A stretch of DNA of 64,000 nt from NCBI GenBank assembly GCA_017442535.1, contig JAFRZL010000049.1:1-64000 (forward strand), in the 5' to 3' direction. Below the pieces are notes generated by a model that saw nothing but the letters and a program-made list of their open reading frames with translations, made no database searches and had not been told where the DNA came from. Numbering within the stretch: the first letter of the stretch is position 1; every line of letters starts with the position of its first letter. This DNA comes from Bacillota bacterium. GTDB lineage: Bacteria > Bacillota > Clostridia > Lachnospirales > Bianqueaceae. Shown piece by piece: positions 61,407 to 64,000 of this stretch. The position numbers were made by a program, and so were the translations under genes.

Positions 61407-62267
61407 ATGACAGATTTGAATCATTTCGTTCCCCGGCATCCGTCCGCCGTCTGTGTTGACTCTGACGGATGCGCCATGGACACCATGAATATCAAACATT
61501 TCCGCTGCTTCGGTCCCTGCATGATCACCGAATGGGGGCTTGAAGAGTGGCGGGAGGAGCTCCTGGACCGCTGGAATGTCATTAATCTGTTCTCTGCGAC
61601 ACGTGGTATTAATCGTTTTAAAGGGCTTGCCAAAGAGCTTGCCGAGATTGACCGTACTTACAAGCCGATCGAGGGGATAGAGAAGCTCAGAGAGTGGGCG
61701 GACGAGGCGCCGGAGCTCTCCAATGACGCTCTCGCGGCATACTGCGAGGCAGAGGAGGCCACCGGCAGAAAATGTCCGGAGATCCTGAAAAAAGCTCTGA
61801 ACTGGAGCCGAGAAGTCAATGCCGCGATCCGCAGGCTTCCCGAAGAGGAAATCCATGATTTCCCGGGCGTTCGGGAGGCGCTTGCCATGGCGCATGAAGC
61901 GTCGGATGTGGCGGTTGTGTCGAGCGCCAACCGTGACGCGGTGCTTGCAGAGTGGACGCGTTTCGAATTGCTTCCGCACGTGGATCTGGTCTGTGCGCAG
62001 GACACGGGCAGCAAGGCTTACTGCGTGAAGCAGCTGCGGCAGAAAGGCTATGCCAGGGACCGGCTGCTGCTTTGCGGCGACGCCCCGGGAGATCTGCAGG
62101 CAGCCATCTCGGGAGACTCGCTTTTCTATCCGATCCTGGTAGGGAAGGAAGCGGAGAGCTGGGAGGAGTTCCGCCGCGAGGCACTGCTGAGGTTTTACGC
62201 AGGAACCTTTGACGGCGCGTATCAGGAGGAACTGATCCGTAGATTCAAGGAGAATTTACAGAGCTGA
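61407..62267 (+). CDS. HAD-family hydrolase
   Basis: A 286-residue phosphatase-like protein. Motif I is VDSDGCAMDTM with Asp18 and Asp20; motif II VVSSANRDAV; motif IV CGDAPGDLQAA. A helical cap lies at about 30-150. HAD members near glycosidase genes often act on sugar phosphates; this is inference. AAGGAGAAACT precedes ATG 61407, 11 bases after GH3. Last gene of the cluster, closed by a terminator. Confidence 0.88.
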   Translation: MTDLNHFVPRHPSAVCVDSDGCAMDTMNIKHFRCFGPCMITEWGLEEWREELLDRWNVINLFSATRGINRFKGLAKELAEIDRTYKPIEGIEKLREWADEAPELSNDALAAYCEAEEATGRKCPEILKKALNWSREVNAAIRRLPEEEIHDFPGVREALAMAHEASDVAVVSSANRDAVLAEWTRFELLPHVDLVCAQDTGSKAYCVKQLRQKGYARDRLLLCGDAPGDLQAAISGDSLFYPILVGKEAESWEEFRREALLRFYAGTFDGAYQEELIRRFKENLQS

Positions 62268-62275
62268 TATGACGG

Positions 62276-62305
62276 GCTCCGCGGATGAATCCGCGGAGCT
62301 TTTTT
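62276..62305 (+). terminator. Terminator of the glycoside cluster
   Basis: Stem GCTCCGCGG/CCGCGGAGC (62276-62284, 62291-62299), loop ATGAAT, then TTTTTT. Confidence 0.9.
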
Positions 62306-62414
62306 CTGCAATTTGTTAAAAATCGTCCGGCCCCCTTTTCTTTTTGCTCCAAATGATATATAATTATAATGCGGCTGTATGGCGGCCGACTAGTGGATTT
62401 GTAGGAGAGGGAAA

Positions 62415-63389
62415 ATGCTGATTCCTGTTTTATTATTACTTCTTGGTTTTGGACTGCTTATCAAGGGCGGCGACTGGTTTGTAGACGGCGCCGTGGGTAT
62501 TGCCCATCGTTTTCATCTGCCGGAGCTCTTGATCGGTGCGACGATTGTATCGATCGGAACGACGCTTCCGGAAGTCATGGTCTCTGCGGATGCGGCATTT
62601 GTCGGCAACAGCGGGATCTCTTACGGGAACGCGATCGGCTCCATCATATGCAATACCAGTCTGATAGCGGCACTGACCATTGCGATCCGGCCCATGGGCG
62701 TGGACAAACGTACTCTGTACTTCCCGGTTGCCGTGTTTTTCGCGGTGGCGCTGCTGTATGCGGGCTTTGCCTATTTTACCGGGCGGTTTGACCGCTGGAA
62801 CGGTATCCTGCTGCTCGCGATTTTTGTAACATATCTGGCGGTTACCGTCATACAGATGAAGAAGCATCCTGTGCAGGCCGAAGAGGACGAAGAGGGAGAA
62901 GCCAAGGTGAAGGAACGTCCGCTCTGGCTGGAGCTGGTGCTGCTGGTCGTCGGCGCGGCTGCGATCGCTTTCGGTGCGAACCTGTTGGTCGATAACGGTA
63001 CCAAGATCGCCGCAGCGCTGGGCGTGCCCGACTCCGTCATCGGTCTGACCATTATCGCGCTGGGCACTTCACTGCCGGAACTCGTGACCGCGATCACCGC
63101 CCTGGTCAAAGGCCGGAGCGCGCTGTCGCTCGGTAATATCATCGGTGCCAATCTCTTTAATCTGGTTCTCGTCTCGGGTGCTGCGATCACGATTTCACCG
63201 TTCTCGCTGCCTGCCGGCAAGTTCCTCGCGGGGCATAACGCGTCCCTGCTGGTGGATATCCCGGTGATGTTCCTGGTGATGGCGATTCTCTGCATCCCGC
63301 CCATCCTGCACGGCAAGCTGAAGCGCTGGCAGGGTATCCTGCTGCTTGCGATCTATGCAGCGTATACGGTCTTCCAATTCCTGCTTTGA
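62415..63389 (+). CDS. Calcium/sodium antiporter (CaCA family, YrbG-like)
   Basis: A 324-residue inner-membrane exchanger with ten helices in two inverted repeats. The alpha repeats are GATIVSIGTTLPEVMVSADAA..GNAIGSIICN and GLTIIALGTSLPELVTAITAL..LGNIIGANLFN, with the ion-binding Glu in each LPE. A charged central loop (about 155-175, QAEEDEEGEAKVKERP) joins the halves. AGGAGAGGGAAA precedes ATG 62415. Single gene between terminators. Confidence 0.95.
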   Translation: MLIPVLLLLLGFGLLIKGGDWFVDGAVGIAHRFHLPELLIGATIVSIGTTLPEVMVSADAAFVGNSGISYGNAIGSIICNTSLIAALTIAIRPMGVDKRTLYFPVAVFFAVALLYAGFAYFTGRFDRWNGILLLAIFVTYLAVTVIQMKKHPVQAEEDEEGEAKVKERPLWLELVLLVVGAAAIAFGANLLVDNGTKIAAALGVPDSVIGLTIIALGTSLPELVTAITALVKGRSALSLGNIIGANLFNLVLVSGAAITISPFSLPAGKFLAGHNASLLVDIPVMFLVMAILCIPPILHGKLKRWQGILLLAIYAAYTVFQFLL

Positions 63390-63400
63390 TACGAAATATA

Positions 63401-63431
63401 AGCGCGGAGGAATTCTTTCCTTCGCGCTTTT
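63401..63431 (+). terminator. Terminator of the antiporter gene
   Basis: A 12-bp stem (63401-63412 with 63417-63428, one wobble), loop TTCT, followed by TTT. Confidence 0.78.
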
Positions 63432-63485
63432 GCTATGTTGGGAAATACTATTTGACTTTTTTGAAAAATCCCCCTGCGTCAGGGC

Positions 63486-63516
63486 TTGCATGTGACGCTA
63501 CGTCATGTAGTAGAAT
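63486..63516 (+). promoter_or_regulatory. MerR-type promoter/operator
   Basis: TTGCAT (63486-63491) and TAGAAT (63511-63516) are 19 bases apart, the long spacer typical of MerR-controlled promoters. Within the spacer lies the dyad TGACG-CTA-CGTCA (63493-63505). It sits 25 bases before the MerR gene, suggesting autoregulation. Confidence 0.75.
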
Positions 63517-63540
63517 CCATGGCGTAAGGAGGTGAAAGCT

Positions 63541-64000
63541 ATGTCAATGTACACGACGGGAGAGGTCGCGAAGCTCTGCGGCGTGACGGTCAGGACGGTT
63601 CAGTATTATGATACCCGCGGCATTCTGGTACCGAGCGAACTGACGGAAGGCGGGCGGAGGCTTTATTCCGAGGACGACGTGAGGCGGATGAAGGTCATCT
63701 GTTTCCTGCGGGATGTGGATCTGCCGATCGACGCGATTTCACAGATCCTGAAAGAGGAGCATCCCGAGAAGGTGATCGCGCTCTTGATCGAGCAGCAGGA
63801 GAAGGCCCTTATGGATGATATTTCCGAGAAACAGGAGAAGCTGGAAAAGCTCCGCGAGCTGAAAAACGGCCTGAAGAGCAAAGAGACTTTCTCTCTCGAA
63901 TCCATCGGTGACATAGCCGTCATTATGGAAGGCAAGAAAAAACTGAAAAGAATGCATTGGATGATGATCCTGACCGGAATCCCGGTCACGGCGCTGCAAT
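63541..64000 (+). CDS. MerR-family transcriptional regulator (partial at window end)
   Basis: At least 153 residues, cut by the window edge. MYTTGEVAKLCGVTVRTVQYYDTRGILVPSELTEGGRRLYSEDDVRRMK is the winged HTH (about 3-70); a coiled coil follows (EQQEKALMDDISEKQEKLEKLRELKNG, about 85-115). The end (KKLKRMHWMMILTGIPVTALQ) becomes hydrophobic, so a membrane segment fused to the regulator is likely. AAGGAGGTGAAAGCT precedes ATG 63541. Confidence 0.9.
   Translation, partial: MSMYTTGEVAKLCGVTVRTVQYYDTRGILVPSELTEGGRRLYSEDDVRRMKVICFLRDVDLPIDAISQILKEEHPEKVIALLIEQQEKALMDDISEKQEKLEKLRELKNGLKSKETFSLESIGDIAVIMEGKKKLKRMHWMMILTGIPVTALQ

Noticed and set aside
1-64000. CRISPR arrays, phage modules, insertion sequences
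   Set aside because: No regularly spaced repeats, transposase, integrase or phage structural genes were seen in any frame.

Overview
The window looks like a chromosomal segment of a low-to-mid-GC Gram-positive anaerobe of class Clostridia, probably a carbohydrate-fermenting gut member near Lachnospiraceae; the family is an inference. Supports are the gdpP-rplI-dnaB order, a MecA adaptor, near-consensus TTGACA-17-TATAAT promoters with strong GGAGG ribosome sites, a 2[4Fe-4S] ferredoxin, a flavodiiron protein, a Gram-positive type Tad pilus locus without a secretin, and several plant or mucin glycan hydrolases. No phage, insertion sequence or CRISPR array was seen.

Layout. 1-800: 3' end of an rRNA operon (5S plus terminator) and a nucleoside-kinase-like P-loop gene. 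800-2317: GH43 hydrolase. 2521-9107: core block nnr, alr, gdpP, rplI, dnaB. 9222-13513: ferredoxin, DUF1858 protein, mecA (reverse), purA, an unknown gene and an LCP cell-wall ligase. 13658-18067 (reverse): tRNA-Ser(UGA) followed by DUF1015, a flavoprotein and an AEC transporter. 18203-19444 (reverse): a cobalamin riboswitch in front of a DUF4430 protein and an ECF S-component. 19598-25852: a small membrane protein, a hairpin repeat cluster, a sodium:solute symporter, tcdA, a flavodiiron protein and a propeller-type glycan protein. 26234-35535: a ten-gene Tad pilus operon. 35563-41767: GH95, an XRE regulator, a beta-helix protein and a lipoprotein. 41932-48311: M18 aminopeptidase, DapA-like lyase, XRE regulator, a 711-residue lipoprotein with a glycine tail, a perfect 20-bp inverted repeat and an unknown gene. 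48642-52958: carA-carB. 53154-54299: GNAT-like gene. 54387-62267: an AraC-controlled glycoside cluster (broken GPH transporter, TM2 protein, uidA, GH3, HAD). 62415-64000: a CaCA antiporter and the start of a MerR gene.

Most notable observations: (1) the CarA glutaminase domain has lost its catalytic Cys (Asp256) and His (Ile340) while the remaining fold and full-length CarB are kept, which suggests an ammonia-dependent carbamoyl-phosphate synthetase, and its leader carries a convincing terminator/antiterminator pair; (2) the Tad locus has a TadC-like protein with an inserted domain of about 180 residues, and a TadE-like pseudopilin with a perfectly spaced duplicated HxxxC-x22-CxxC putative metal-binding module; (3) the GPH sugar transporter of the glucuronidase cluster is cut by one in-frame TGA; (4) a B12 riboswitch controls an unusual DUF4430 plus S-component pair.

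The local carbohydrate genes suggest use of xylan/arabinan, fucosylated glycans, pectin-like polymers and beta-glucuronides. All functional calls come from reading translated sequence and motifs by eye; no database search was run.
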